Of a stretch of DNA of 64,000 nucleotides, positions 19,054-28,458 are shown in pieces. The notes under the pieces are model-generated. The model did not search any database. It was given only the letters and a program-made list of their open reading frames with translations, and was not told where the DNA came from. Source of the stretch: Vibrio spartinae (GTDB taxonomy: Bacteria > Pseudomonadota > Gammaproteobacteria > Enterobacterales > Vibrionaceae); contig NZ_AP024907.1 of assembly GCF_024347135.1 (NCBI RefSeq), forward strand, positions 301,001-365,000, read 5' to 3'. The first letter of the stretch is position 1, and the number at the start of each line of letters is the position of its first letter. A program made the translations under genes and the position numbers.

Positions 19054-20331
19054 TTAATCTTGCATGTAGCCTTCAGGCATTGAAATCCGAGCAACGCCTG
19101 AATCAACAGCGGCTTGCGCAACAGCTCTGGCGACTCGTGGCAACAGCCGTGGATCCATCGGTTTGGGAATAATGTACTCGGGACCGAATGAGAGGCTATC
19201 GATATCGGCCGCAGTCAGAACCTCTGCCGGTACATCTTCTTTGGCAAGCTGGCGAATGGCTTCAACCGCTGCAATTTTCATTTCATCGTTAATTTCGCTG
19301 GCTCGGATATCCAGCGCACCACGGAAGATGAACGGGAAGCAGAGAACATTGTTGACCTGATTTGAGTAGTCAGAACGCCCCGTTCCCATGATCAAATCCT
19401 TGCGGACTTGGTAAGCCAGTTCCGGTTTGATTTCTGGATCTGGGTTTGAGCAAGCGAACACGACCGGCTTTTCAGCCATCAGTGCTAATGCTTCCGGCGG
19501 CAGGAGGTTTGGACCTGAAACGCCAAGGAATAGATCGGCATCTTGAATGACGTCTTCCAAGGTTCTCTTATCCGTATTATTTGCAAATAATTGTTTGTGT
19601 TCATTGAGATCACTACGGCGGGTGTGAATCACACCTTTGCGGTCAAGCATATAGATCTTCTCACGCATTGCACCGCATTTGATCAACAGTTCCATACAGG
19701 CAATGGCTGCTGCACCAGCGCCCAGACAAACGATCGTACACTCCTTCAGGTCCTTTCCCTGTAGCTCAATTGCATTGAGCATGCCTGCAGCAGTGACGAT
19801 TGCTGTACCGTGTTGATCATCATGAAATACGGGGACATCACAACGTTCGATGAGACGTCGTTCGATTTCAAAACAATCCGGTGCTTTGATATCTTCCAGA
19901 TTTATACCACCAAAAGTATCAGCAATATTTGCGACAGTCTCGACGAACTCATCAATCGTCCGGTGCTTCACTTGAATGTCGAATGAGTCCAGACCGGCGA
20001 ATCGTTTGAAAAGCAACGCTTTTCCTTCCATCACAGGTTTGGATGCCATCGGCCCCAGATTGCCTAATCCAAGGATGGCTGTCCCGTTAGAGATAACTGC
20101 GACGGTATTGCCTTTCGCCGTATACTTGTAAATATTATCGACATCCTGCGCAATCTCACGGACCGGCTCGGCAACACCGGGACTGTAGGCTAAAGCCAGA
20201 TCCGCAGCGGTGTCGGCAGGTTTGGTGAGCGAGATTGCGATTTTTCCTGCGGTTGGAATGGCGTGATAATCCAAAGCTTTCTGGCGAAATGCTTTTTCGG
20301 GAGTTGAATCTTGATGGTTGTCTTCAGACAT
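19054..20331 (-). CDS. Malic enzyme, single catalytic domain form (NADP-type, MaeB-like)
   Basis: A 425-residue enzyme decarboxylating malate to pyruvate with NAD(P). ALAYSPGVAEPVREIA, VISNGTAILGLGNLGPMASKPVMEGKALLFK, APDCFEIERRL, PVFHDDQHGTAIVTAAGMLNA and CLGAGAAAIACMEL (nucleotide loop) match the catalytic half of E. coli MaeB. The C-terminal phosphotransacetylase-like half of MaeB, which is allosteric there, is absent: the chain ends at SMPEGYMQD. Short forms are known in bacteria, so this is not necessarily a truncation. The start MSEDNHQDSTPEKAFRQKALDYH is plausible. Confidence 0.92.
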   Translation of the reverse strand: MSEDNHQDSTPEKAFRQKALDYHAIPTAGKIAISLTKPADTAADLALAYSPGVAEPVREIAQDVDNIYKYTAKGNTVAVISNGTAILGLGNLGPMASKPVMEGKALLFKRFAGLDSFDIQVKHRTIDEFVETVANIADTFGGINLEDIKAPDCFEIERRLIERCDVPVFHDDQHGTAIVTAAGMLNAIELQGKDLKECTIVCLGAGAAAIACMELLIKCGAMREKIYMLDRKGVIHTRRSDLNEHKQLFANNTDKRTLEDVIQDADLFLGVSGPNLLPPEALALMAEKPVVFACSNPDPEIKPELAYQVRKDLIMGTGRSDYSNQVNNVLCFPFIFRGALDIRASEINDEMKIAAVEAIRQLAKEDVPAEVLTAADIDSLSFGPEYIIPKPMDPRLLPRVARAVAQAAVDSGVARISMPEGYMQD

Positions 20332-20628
20332 AGGATCGTGTCTCGTTTTTATAGGGAAAGAAACTGCATTCTAATGGATGTCTGGGGAGCTGCCTAGGCG
20401 ATCATGACATTATGTGTTTAAACGTTGCATAAATATGTAGAGGTTGGAGGAGTTTATGCTGATATATTCTGTTTTATGCAAGAATTACGTTGATGTCATA
20501 GAGATGATGACACACCAATAGACAGTGAGCCTCGCTTGGGATGACTTGCGTCAGGGGAACCAGAGGTACTTTGGAAAATAAAAAGGACACCATTTGGTGT
20601 CCTTTTTGAAATTCTCAGCGAAGAGAGA
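20332..20628. other. Intergenic region between malic enzyme gene and rpmE
   Basis: 297 bases holding the malic enzyme promoter and the rpmE terminator. Nothing else could be supported. Confidence 0.5.
20581..20606 (-). terminator. Terminator after rpmE
   Basis: Stem AAAAGGACACC / GGTGTCCTTTT (20581-20591, 20596-20606), loop ATTT. On the rpmE strand it ends in a T-run. It is 23 bases past the rpmE stop. Confidence 0.88.
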
Positions 20629-20850
20629 TTATTTTTTGCCGCTGCTCAGCGCACCGAAACGCTTGTTGAAGCGATCTACACGACCACCGGTATCAACGAC
20701 ACGTTGTTTACCAGTATAGAATGGGTGACATTTGTCACAAACATCCAAGTGCAGGGAATCTTTGTTCAATGTAGTTTTGAATTCGAAAGCGTTGCCGCAA
20801 GAACATGTTGCGCTTACAACTTTGTATTCTGGGTGGATACCAGTTTTCAT
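20629..20850 (-). CDS. rpmE: Ribosomal protein bL31 (zinc-binding form)
   Basis: A 73-residue large-subunit protein at the subunit interface. It keeps four cysteines, C-S-C at 16-18 and C-D-K-C at 37-40, that bind zinc in the C+ form. [22 protein letters not shown] and [24 protein letters not shown] are typical. A cysteine-less paralogue, if present, is outside this window. It is divergent from priA as in E. coli. Confidence 0.96.
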   Translation of the reverse strand: MKTGIHPEYKVVSATCSCGNAFEFKTTLNKDSLHLDVCDKCHPFYTGKQRVVDTGGRVDRFNKRFGALSSGKK

Positions 20851-20937
20851 GGGAGAACCTCAAAATCGGGCCATGTCGCTATCCGGATCGTTGCCGGACA
20901 CCACATGTCAGTTAATTATATCGTCTTACATCGGTTG

Positions 20938-20957
20938 TGATACGGGCATCCGTATCA
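20938..20957. promoter_or_regulatory. Perfect 20-bp palindrome in the rpmE-priA gap
   Basis: TGATACGG-GCAT-CCGTATCA has 8-bp perfect arms and a 4-base centre, 88 bases upstream of rpmE and about 130 upstream of priA. It has no T-tract and no strong resemblance to the E. coli Zur box. It may be an operator for an unidentified regulator. Confidence 0.4.
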
Positions 20958-21088
20958 TCAAGGCGCGCTATATTAAAGAATCCATGAGCGGTGATCAACT
21001 AGTTTTGCTGTTATTTTCACCATTGTTATTGCTGTCTCGAATTTCACGATAGCTTCGATTAGACTGTGGTCCATGATTTTTACATCTG

Positions 21089-23305
21089 ATGTTCAGTGAT
21101 ATGCATCCATCCATTGCCCGAGTGGCATTACCTGTCCCTTTAGATAAACAGTTCGACTATCTGATACCGGCGCATTGTCAGCCTGTGATCGGTGGACGGG
21201 TTTCAGTGCCGTTTGGGCGACAGACTTTGATTGGCATTGTGGTTGCGCTCGGACATGACTCTGATGTGAGTCATGATGTGCTGAAACCGATTCGCGCAGT
21301 GCTGGATGAGCAGCCAGTTTGGTCAGCCAGTCTGTTTCGACTATTTACTTGGTGCAGCCAATATTATCAATATCCACTCGGTGATACCTTGTCAAATGTG
21401 TTACCCGCGGCATTGAGAAAAGGAAAAGCCGCTGATTTTGCGACCTTGCGAGAGTGGTGCCTGACATCAGCCGGACGGGACAAGTTGATGCAGGGGCTCG
21501 GCCGAGCAGTCCAGCAGGCGAAGGTGTTGCGTTTGCTGGAAAACGGCACACAAAGTCATCAAGCATTACTCGATGAAGAGATCAGTCGTCAGGTCTTGAA
21601 CACGCTTCAGGACAAAGGGTGGATTGACGCGATTGACAGAAAACCAGACCGTCAAAAGTGGCCTGAATTACTGGAAGACGAAGATGAAAAACCGCAACTG
21701 AATATGGAACAGTCCGTTGCGATTGCGACGATCAACAGCCAGCACGAATTTGGTTGCTACTTATTGGAAGGTGTCACTGGCTCGGGGAAAACAGAAGTCT
21801 ACCTGAACTTGATTGCACCGGTCTTGAAGCAAGGAAAACAAGCCCTGGTTCTCGTGCCTGAAATTGGTTTAACCCCACAGACTATCCAGCGTTTTCGTTC
21901 ACGTTTTATGGTGCCGGTGGTCGTCATGCATTCCGGGCTCAATGAGACCGAAAGACTGAATGCATGGTTGTCTGCCCGGGATGGTCATGCCGGTGTGATC
22001 ATCGGAACGCGTTCTGCGCTGTTTACACCGTTTGCCGATTTGGGAATCATTATTGTTGATGAAGAACATGATGCTTCATACAAACAGCAGGATAGCTTAC
22101 GTTATCATGCTCGGGATGTGGCCGTTATGCGCGCCAGCCTTGAACAGATTCCCATTGTTTTGGGTTCAGCGACGCCTGCACTGGAGACCTTACAAAATGC
22201 ACTCAGTGGCAAATACCATCATTTGACTTTGACACAACGGGCTGGGGATGCTGTTCCGGCGACCAATCGGGTTCTGGATGTCAAAGGGCTCTACCTTGAA
22301 GGCGGACTGTCAGCCCCGTTGATTGCTGAAATGAGAAAGCATTTACAGGTTGGGAATCAGGTTTTGTTATTTCTCAACCGACGGGGGTACGCCCCCGTGC
22401 TGATGTGTCATGAGTGTGGCTGGGTCGCCCATTGTCAGCGCTGTGATGCACGTTATACCTATCATCAGGTGACACAGGAGCTGCGTTGTCACCACTGCGG
22501 TTCCCAGCGTCCGGTGTTGCATCAATGCCAGGATTGTGGCTCGACACAGATGGCGACGGTTGGTGTCGGGACTGAGCAATTGGAAACACAACTGGCGGAG
22601 ATCTTCCCCCAATATCGAACTATCCGGATTGATCGGGACAGTACTCGGAGAAAAGGCACGCTGGAATCGGCTCTCAATGCCGTTCATCGGGGGGAATATC
22701 ATATTTTAATCGGGACGCAGATGCTGGCAAAAGGTCATCATTTTCCGCGAGTGACACTGGTTGGCTTGCTGGATGTTGACAGTGCGTTGTACAGTCATGA
22801 TTTTCGGGCATCGGAACGATTGGCACAGCTGTTTATTCAGGTTGCCGGTCGTGCCGGACGCGCCAGCCAGCCCGGTGAAGTTATTCTTCAGACGCATCAC
22901 CCAGAGCACAGTTTATTGCAGGCATTGCTCAACAAGGATTACCGTCACTTTGCCATGAGCGCGTTACATGAGCGGAAACTGGCATTATTACCTCCTTTCA
23001 GTTACTTGACTTTATTTAAAGCCGAATCAAATCAAGCCGAGCTTGGTGAAGATTTTCTCAGACAGGTGAGGCAGACTTTGGAAGTTCACCCCTTGTTTGA
23101 TCATGCAACCTGCACGGTTTTAGGACCATCTCCGGCACCGATGGCGAAACGAGCCGGGAAATATCGCTGGCAGCTATTGCTCCAAACGATGAGTCGCCCG
23201 ATGATGCAAAAACTGTTGATGAGTGCTAAACCTGTCATTCAACGCTTACCACTCGCGGGGAAAGTGCGTTGGTCGCTCGATGTTGAACCACATGATTTGT
23301 CGTAA
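21089..23305 (+). CDS. priA: Primosomal replication restart helicase PriA
   Basis: A 738-residue superfamily 2 helicase that reloads the replisome at stalled forks. An N-terminal DNA-binding region (ARVALPVPLDKQFDYLIP) is followed by Walker A GVTGSGKTEVYL, the DEAH-like IIVDEEHDASYKQQ, GSATPALETL, and the zinc-binding insertion (CHECGWVAHCQRCDARYTYH, then CHHCGSQ and CQDCGS). Helicase motifs IGTQMLAKGHHFP and QVAGRAGR complete it. The start could be 21089 or the ATG at 21101 (MHPSIARVALP); neither has a clear ribosome site. It leads the priA-cytR-ftsN order conserved with E. coli. Confidence 0.95.
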   Translation: MFSDMHPSIARVALPVPLDKQFDYLIPAHCQPVIGGRVSVPFGRQTLIGIVVALGHDSDVSHDVLKPIRAVLDEQPVWSASLFRLFTWCSQYYQYPLGDTLSNVLPAALRKGKAADFATLREWCLTSAGRDKLMQGLGRAVQQAKVLRLLENGTQSHQALLDEEISRQVLNTLQDKGWIDAIDRKPDRQKWPELLEDEDEKPQLNMEQSVAIATINSQHEFGCYLLEGVTGSGKTEVYLNLIAPVLKQGKQALVLVPEIGLTPQTIQRFRSRFMVPVVVMHSGLNETERLNAWLSARDGHAGVIIGTRSALFTPFADLGIIIVDEEHDASYKQQDSLRYHARDVAVMRASLEQIPIVLGSATPALETLQNALSGKYHHLTLTQRAGDAVPATNRVLDVKGLYLEGGLSAPLIAEMRKHLQVGNQVLLFLNRRGYAPVLMCHECGWVAHCQRCDARYTYHQVTQELRCHHCGSQRPVLHQCQDCGSTQMATVGVGTEQLETQLAEIFPQYRTIRIDRDSTRRKGTLESALNAVHRGEYHILIGTQMLAKGHHFPRVTLVGLLDVDSALYSHDFRASERLAQLFIQVAGRAGRASQPGEVILQTHHPEHSLLQALLNKDYRHFAMSALHERKLALLPPFSYLTLFKAESNQAELGEDFLRQVRQTLEVHPLFDHATCTVLGPSPAPMAKRAGKYRWQLLLQTMSRPMMQKLLMSAKPVIQRLPLAGKVRWSLDVEPHDLS

Positions 23306-23555
23306 TCCCCCACTCTCTATCCGGTAAGTCGGAAGTTCATTGGCGTGGATTGAGATTTTTGTCGCGATATAAAACCTATGTATCGTGATCTATTTCTCGT
23401 TTATGATGTAAGAAGTGTTAAATAGACCGTAACTTTATCCGTAGAAATGCTTAAACTGTGAAAGCACATACATCAAGCTCTTGATAGATATATCAAAAAT
23501 ATGTGCAATCAATCAGTTTTATAGCAAATACTATTTTGAAAGAGGGTTTTAATGT

Positions 23556-24560
23556 ATGGCGACAATGAAGGATGTTGCTCAACTAGCGGGAGTGTCGACC
23601 GCGACCGTATCTAGGGCATTGATGAATCCCGAAAAAGTGTCGCCTACGACAAGAAAACGGGTTGAAGATGCAGTCCTTGAAGCCGGATATTCTCCGAATT
23701 CACTGGCACGAAATTTAAGACGTAACGAATCAAAGACGATTGTTGCGATTGTTCCTGATATCTGTGATCCGTATTTTACTGAAATAATCCGGGGTATTGA
23801 GGATGCTGCTGTCGAGCATGGTTATTTAGTGCTACTTGGTGATAGCGGACAACAGAAGAAACGCGAAAGTTCTTTTGTTAATCTGGTCTTTACCAAACAA
23901 GCCGATGGCATGTTACTCCTTGGTACCGATTTACCATTTGATGCCAGTAAGTCAGAACAGAAAAATTTACCTCCGATGGTGATGGCCTGTGAGTATGCAC
24001 CGGAGCTGGAATTGCCGACCGTCCATATAGATAATCTGACTTCTGCGTTTGAAGTGGTCAATTATCTCACTCAGATGGGCCATAAAAAGATTGGTGAGAT
24101 TGCCGGCCCCGATTCAGCGGCTTTGTGTCATTTCCGTCATCAGGGATATATGCAGGCTTTAAGACGTGCCGGTATTACGATAAATCCTGCGTATCATTAC
24201 AAAGGTGATTTCAGTTTTGAAGCGGGTGTGAAAGCGATTCGGCTCCTTTTAGGGTTGTCTGAGCCTCCGGGGGCTGTTTTCTGCCACAATGACATGATGG
24301 CTATCGGTGCCATTCAGGAAGCAAAACGCCTGGGTGTCAGAGTGCCTCAGGACCTGTCGGTGGTTGGTTTCGATGATATCAACTTTGCTCAGTATTGTGA
24401 TCCACCATTAACGACTGTCTCTCAGCCTCGGTATGAGATTGGCCGTCAGGCGATGCTGATGATGTTAGAGGTGCTCCGGGGGCACGATGTTCGGGCGGGC
24501 TCTCGTTTGCTGGAAACAAAACTGGTGATACGAGAAAGTGTTGCTTCTCCTCGCGGATAA
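23556..24560 (+). CDS. cytR: LacI-family repressor CytR
   Basis: A 334-residue regulator that in E. coli represses nucleoside uptake and catabolism genes with CRP, and in vibrios also influences competence and biofilm genes. The helix-turn-helix MKDVAQLAGVSTATVSRALMNPEKVS is followed by the hinge YSPNSLARNLRR and a periplasmic-binding-protein-like effector domain ending near LLETKLVIRESV. Family assignment is certain. CytR rather than another paralogue follows from overall similarity and the position between priA and ftsN. The gap upstream contains TGTGAAAGCACATACA, a weak CRP-like sequence at 23457-23472. Confidence 0.93.
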   Translation: MATMKDVAQLAGVSTATVSRALMNPEKVSPTTRKRVEDAVLEAGYSPNSLARNLRRNESKTIVAIVPDICDPYFTEIIRGIEDAAVEHGYLVLLGDSGQQKKRESSFVNLVFTKQADGMLLLGTDLPFDASKSEQKNLPPMVMACEYAPELELPTVHIDNLTSAFEVVNYLTQMGHKKIGEIAGPDSAALCHFRHQGYMQALRRAGITINPAYHYKGDFSFEAGVKAIRLLLGLSEPPGAVFCHNDMMAIGAIQEAKRLGVRVPQDLSVVGFDDINFAQYCDPPLTTVSQPRYEIGRQAMLMMLEVLRGHDVRAGSRLLETKLVIRESVASPRG

Positions 24561-24677
24561 CGCTGCGTGGGTGACATTGGCAACCTCAAGAATGCTGATG
24601 TGTCTTGTGCTCAGAGTTGTGCTTCCGCATGGTCTTCTTTAACATACAGTCATTGTTTGTAAGGTAAGCATAATTTA

Positions 24678-25226
24678 GTGGCTAATAAAGACTATGTGAA
24701 ACGGGGCAGTGCAGCAAAGAAAACTGCGCGTAAAACCCCGAAGAAGCGCCCTTGGTTGAGTGGTACGCTTGCTGTAATTGTGGTGGCTGTGTTTGGATAT
24801 GGCTTGTATACACTGGGTATACAGCCGTCTCCGCCAGCAAAGCATGCGCCTGTGGTTCATAAACCCGAAGTGAAGCCATCAACGCATGACAAGCACAAGA
24901 GACTTCCTCCCCCACCGGCTGAAAAATGGGATTATGTGGATACCTTGCCTCAGCGTGAGATAGAGGTCACCCCGAAAGCGCTGAAAGTATCGAAAATTCC
25001 GTACATAATGCAGTGTGGTGCATATAAGACGATGGCCCAGGCTGATAAACGGAAACTGGATATCGCTTTTCAGGGAATTAAAAGTAAAATCCGCAAGAGA
25101 GAAGATAGTAGCTGGTATCGCGTGGTGATCGGTCCTTACAAATTTAAACGTGATGCTGAACGTGATCGGCACAAACTTCAGCGCGCGAAGATTGAACCCT
25201 GCGCGATTTGGAAAGAAAAGCAATAG
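24678..25226 (+). CDS. ftsN: Cell division protein FtsN (SPOR domain)
   Basis: A 182-residue bitopic division protein that triggers septal peptidoglycan synthesis. It has a basic cytoplasmic N-terminus (about 1-30: ANKDYVKRGSAAKKTARKT), one membrane segment (about 33-52), a Pro/Lys-rich periplasmic linker, and a C-terminal SPOR domain (about 108-182, with MQCGAYKTMAQADKRKLDI and WYRVVIGPYKFKRDAERDRHKL) that binds denuded glycan strands. It is shorter than E. coli FtsN (about 320 residues) because the linker is short. There is no ATG; the GTG at 24678 follows AAGGTAAG and gives the E. coli-like start. Confidence 0.93.
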   Translation: MANKDYVKRGSAAKKTARKTPKKRPWLSGTLAVIVVAVFGYGLYTLGIQPSPPAKHAPVVHKPEVKPSTHDKHKRLPPPPAEKWDYVDTLPQREIEVTPKALKVSKIPYIMQCGAYKTMAQADKRKLDIAFQGIKSKIRKREDSSWYRVVIGPYKFKRDAERDRHKLQRAKIEPCAIWKEKQ

Positions 25227-25299
25227 ACACGTTTCTCCCTATCCTCCGGAGCTGGTCACAGAATTCCGGAGGAAATAACAACGATATCCCGCCTTTTGA

Positions 25300-25328
25300 C
25301 TTGAATTCAAACAAGCTTGTCCTTATAT
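25300..25328 (+). promoter_or_regulatory. Candidate heat-shock (sigma-32) promoter of hslVU
   Basis: CTTGAA at 25300-25305, then 15 bases, then CCTTATAT at 25321-25328. The heat-shock consensus is CTTGAA and CCCCATNT with 13-17 bases between. The -35 element is perfect, the -10 element only partial. It lies 41 bases before hslV. Confidence 0.5.
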
Positions 25329-25368
25329 AGTTTTCTAACACACTTTATAAAATGGAAGAGGTCCTCTC

Positions 25369-25908
25369 GTGACTACAATCGTATCCGTCCGTCGTGATAA
25401 TCAAGTCGTTATTGCCGGAGATGGTCAAGTTTCTCTGGGTAATACCGTGATGAAAGGAAATGCCCGCAAGGTGCGCCGTCTGTATAACGATAAGATACTG
25501 GCTGGATTTGCTGGCGGTACAGCGGATGCATTTACATTGTTTGAGCGGTTTGAAAGCAAGTTGCAAATGCATCAAGGACATCTGGTCAAGGCGGCGGTTG
25601 AACTTGCCAAAGATTGGCGAAGTGATCGCGCCTTGCGCCGTTTGGAAGCGATTTTAGCCGTTGCTGATGAGACCGCTTCACTTATTATTACCGGTAATGG
25701 TGATGTTGTTCAGCCAGAACATGATTTGATCGCAATTGGCTCTGGTGGCAATTATGCTCAGGCTGCTGCGACGGCTTTACTCGAAAACACCGATCTGAGC
25801 GCGCAGGAAATCGCTGAAAAAGCGCTGCAAATTGCAGGCGATATCTGTGTGTTCACTAACCATTTCCAGACTATCGAAGTGCTTGATATTCCTCAAAGTG
25901 AATCATAG
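25369..25908 (+). CDS. hslV: HslV, proteolytic subunit of the HslUV protease
   Basis: A 179-residue threonine peptidase forming the two-ring core of the HslUV (ClpQY) ATP-dependent protease. After removal of Met the chain begins TTIVSVRR, exposing the catalytic Thr. [36 protein letters not shown] and [18 protein letters not shown] are near-identical to E. coli. The start is GTG, as no ATG lies near and the N-terminus must begin M-T-T; GAAGAGG precedes it. It is followed 44 bases later by hslU. Confidence 0.97.
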   Translation: MTTIVSVRRDNQVVIAGDGQVSLGNTVMKGNARKVRRLYNDKILAGFAGGTADAFTLFERFESKLQMHQGHLVKAAVELAKDWRSDRALRRLEAILAVADETASLIITGNGDVVQPEHDLIAIGSGGNYAQAAATALLENTDLSAQEIAEKALQIAGDICVFTNHFQTIEVLDIPQSES

Positions 25909-25952
25909 AAACTATTCGATAGCGTCTGCAATACAGAACAAAGGAAATAAGC

Positions 25953-27284
25953 ATGTCTGAAATGACTCCTCGTGAAATTGTTCATGAACTCAATCGTCAT
26001 ATTATCGGTCAGGACAACGCGAAAAGAGCGGTCGCGATTGCTTTACGTAATCGCTGGCGTCGCATGCAGTTGGAAGAAAGTCTGCGTGTCGAAGTGACGC
26101 CCAAAAATATTTTGATGATTGGTCCAACTGGGGTGGGTAAAACTGAAATTGCCCGGCGTTTGGCTAAGTTGGCGAATGCGCCATTTATGAAGATTGAAGC
26201 CACAAAATTTACTGAAGTCGGTTATGTCGGTAAAGAAGTTGAATCGATTATCCGTGATCTGACGGATGTTGCGGTGAAAATGACCCACCAGCAAGCGATG
26301 GAAAAAGTGCAGTTTCGAGCCGAAGAATTAGCTGAAGAGCGCATTCTCGATGTATTGCTGCCGCCAGCGCGTGACTCTTGGGGCGAAGAAGAGCGAGCCG
26401 AAGATACTTCCCATACCAGACAGGTATTCCGTAAGAAATTACGTGAAGGTCAGCTCGATGATAAAGAGATTGAAATCGATGTTGCTGCACCGCAAATGGG
26501 CGTTGAAATTATGGCGCCTCCGGGTATGGAAGAAATGACCAACCAGTTACAGGGCATGTTCCAAAATCTGGCCGGAAACACCCAAAAGAAACGCAAGCTG
26601 AAGATTAAAGATGCGTTTAAGGCGTTGACGGAAGAAGAGGCTGCGAAACTGGTCAATCAGGATGAACTGAAAGAACAAGCCATCTTCAATGTTGAGAATC
26701 ACGGTATTGTGTTTGTCGATGAGATTGACAAGATCTGTAAGCGTGGTGAAGTCTCCGGCCCTGATGTTTCGCGAGAAGGGGTACAGCGCGATCTGTTGCC
26801 ACTGATCGAAGGCAGCACCGTATCGACTAAGCATGGCATGGTCAGAACGGATCATATTCTATTCATTGCTTCCGGGGCTTTTCAGGTTGCTAAACCGTCG
26901 GATTTGATTCCTGAATTGCAAGGGCGTTTACCGATTCGAGTGGAGTTGGAAGCACTGAGCAGTGATGATTTCAAACGCATCCTGACCGAACCGAAAGCAT
27001 CGCTGACGGAGCAATATCAGGCGTTGATGGCCACAGAAAATGTTTCGATTGAGTTCTCAGAAGATGGAATTGAAAAGATTGCGGATGCCGCTTGGCAGGT
27101 GAATGAAACCACTGAGAACATCGGAGCGCGTCGTTTGCATACTGTGATGGAACGATTGATGGATGAAATTTCTTTCGATGCGACCGATAAAGCGGGCTCG
27201 TCATTCACCATCAATGCTGATTATGTGAAAGAGCGTCTCGGTGAGTTGATTGGTGATGAAGACCTCAGCCGCTTTATTCTGTAA
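25953..27284 (+). CDS. hslU: HslU, ATPase subunit of the HslUV protease
   Basis: A 443-residue AAA+ unfoldase. Motifs: [34 protein letters not shown], Walker [16 protein letters not shown], pore loop [14 protein letters not shown], a variable I-domain (about 110-240), Walker [13 protein letters not shown], sensor 2 [16 protein letters not shown], and the C-terminal tail EDLSRFIL, which inserts into HslV. It recognises and threads substrates into HslV. It is co-transcribed with hslV. Confidence 0.97.
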   Translation: MSEMTPREIVHELNRHIIGQDNAKRAVAIALRNRWRRMQLEESLRVEVTPKNILMIGPTGVGKTEIARRLAKLANAPFMKIEATKFTEVGYVGKEVESIIRDLTDVAVKMTHQQAMEKVQFRAEELAEERILDVLLPPARDSWGEEERAEDTSHTRQVFRKKLREGQLDDKEIEIDVAAPQMGVEIMAPPGMEEMTNQLQGMFQNLAGNTQKKRKLKIKDAFKALTEEEAAKLVNQDELKEQAIFNVENHGIVFVDEIDKICKRGEVSGPDVSREGVQRDLLPLIEGSTVSTKHGMVRTDHILFIASGAFQVAKPSDLIPELQGRLPIRVELEALSSDDFKRILTEPKASLTEQYQALMATENVSIEFSEDGIEKIADAAWQVNETTENIGARRLHTVMERLMDEISFDATDKAGSSFTINADYVKERLGELIGDEDLSRFIL

Positions 27285-27381
27285 GTGTTAAATCGATATG
27301 TGACAGAGGCAGTGATGCCAGTGTTCTCCGGTACCTGTTGGTATGGTTAGTTCATTGGGTGCTTTGATGTCATCTGGATGT

Positions 27382-27410
27382 AAAAGCTCGCATTTTTATG
27401 CGGGCTTTTT
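27382..27410 (+). terminator. Terminator after hslVU
   Basis: Stem AAAAGCTCGCAT / ATGCGGGCTTTT (27382-27393, 27398-27409) with one G-T pair, loop TTTT, then T-rich DNA. It separates hslU from menA. Confidence 0.85.
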
Positions 27411-27465
27411 ATTATCAATGATTTCGTCGTATACTAGAGCCCTTGACGTCCACTAGGCTGTAATC

Positions 27466-28383
27466 ATGATGAACTCTATTTCGATTTGGATGGATGCGGC
27501 TCGACCGAAAACCTTGCCTTTGGCATTGATTTCGATCCTCACAGGAAGTGCCTTAGCTTTTTCTGAAAAGCATTTTTCTTGGCCGATAGCAATGTTAGCT
27601 TTGGTCACTGCTATTTTACTGCAAATCTTGTCCAACCTTGCCAATGATTATGGCGATGCGGTGAAAGGAACCGATAATGACGCCCGATTAGGTCCCATGC
27701 GAGCAATTCAGTCGGGGGCCGTGACATTGAAAGACATGAAATATGCCATGATGATCAATGTGCTGCTCACTGTTGTTTCTGGCATGGCGTTGATCCTGTA
27801 TGCCTTGGACTCGCTTGACAATATTCTGGTTTTTATTGGCCTTGGCGTCATGGCGATGATTGCTGCGGTTGCTTATACCATGGGGAATAAGCCTTATGGC
27901 TATGTCGGGCTTGGTGATGTCTCGGTATTTGTCTTCTTTGGCTTGTTGGGCGTGTCCGGGACTTATTTTCTCTATACCGGTCATTTGAATACGACGCTAC
28001 TACTGCCATCGATCGCTTGTGGTTTATTGGCTGTCGCGGTATTGAATGTCAATAATATGCGGGATATCGAAAATGATGAAATCTGCGGCAAGCGAACAAT
28101 CGCAGTTCGTTTAGGACCGATTCTGGCAAAAAAATATCACTTTATTCTGTTAGCCGGAGCTGTCTTCACGTTTAGTTTATATCTGTGGTTACAGACCGAT
28201 CCGCTCTGGCTTGCTCTTCCTTTTCTGCTCAGTTTGGTGGCGATGGTCAAACATGCAGTTGCCATCTGGGAAGCAGAACAACCGGTGCACATCGCACCGA
28301 TGTTACCTGCGGTGGTTCGATGTTCTATTGTGACAAACTTATTGTTTGTCGGGGTTGTCATTGCTCAAACACTGATCAGTTAA
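27466..28383 (+). CDS. menA: 1,4-dihydroxy-2-naphthoate polyprenyltransferase MenA
   Basis: A 305-residue UbiA-family membrane prenyltransferase attaching the isoprenoid tail in menaquinone synthesis. Eight to nine membrane segments; first Asp-rich motif NLANDYGDAVKGTDNDARLG and second NVNNMRDIENDEICGKRTIAVRLG, both Mg-pyrophosphate binding. The start WMDAARPKTLPLALISILTGSALAF matches E. coli MenA. Menaquinone feeds the fumarate reductase encoded further along this window. Two adjacent ATG codons (27466, 27469) are possible. Confidence 0.94.
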   Translation: MMNSISIWMDAARPKTLPLALISILTGSALAFSEKHFSWPIAMLALVTAILLQILSNLANDYGDAVKGTDNDARLGPMRAIQSGAVTLKDMKYAMMINVLLTVVSGMALILYALDSLDNILVFIGLGVMAMIAAVAYTMGNKPYGYVGLGDVSVFVFFGLLGVSGTYFLYTGHLNTTLLLPSIACGLLAVAVLNVNNMRDIENDEICGKRTIAVRLGPILAKKYHFILLAGAVFTFSLYLWLQTDPLWLALPFLLSLVAMVKHAVAIWEAEQPVHIAPMLPAVVRCSIVTNLLFVGVVIAQTLIS

Positions 28384-28458
28384 TTGAGCTTTGTCATTGC
28401 AATGACTTACATAGTCGATATACTCGTTTAAGATACTTTCGCTGTGAGAATGGTTGCC

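Noticed and set aside
23457..23472. CRP site upstream of cytR
   Set aside because: TGTGA is present but the second half matches only three of five positions; too weak to list as a site.
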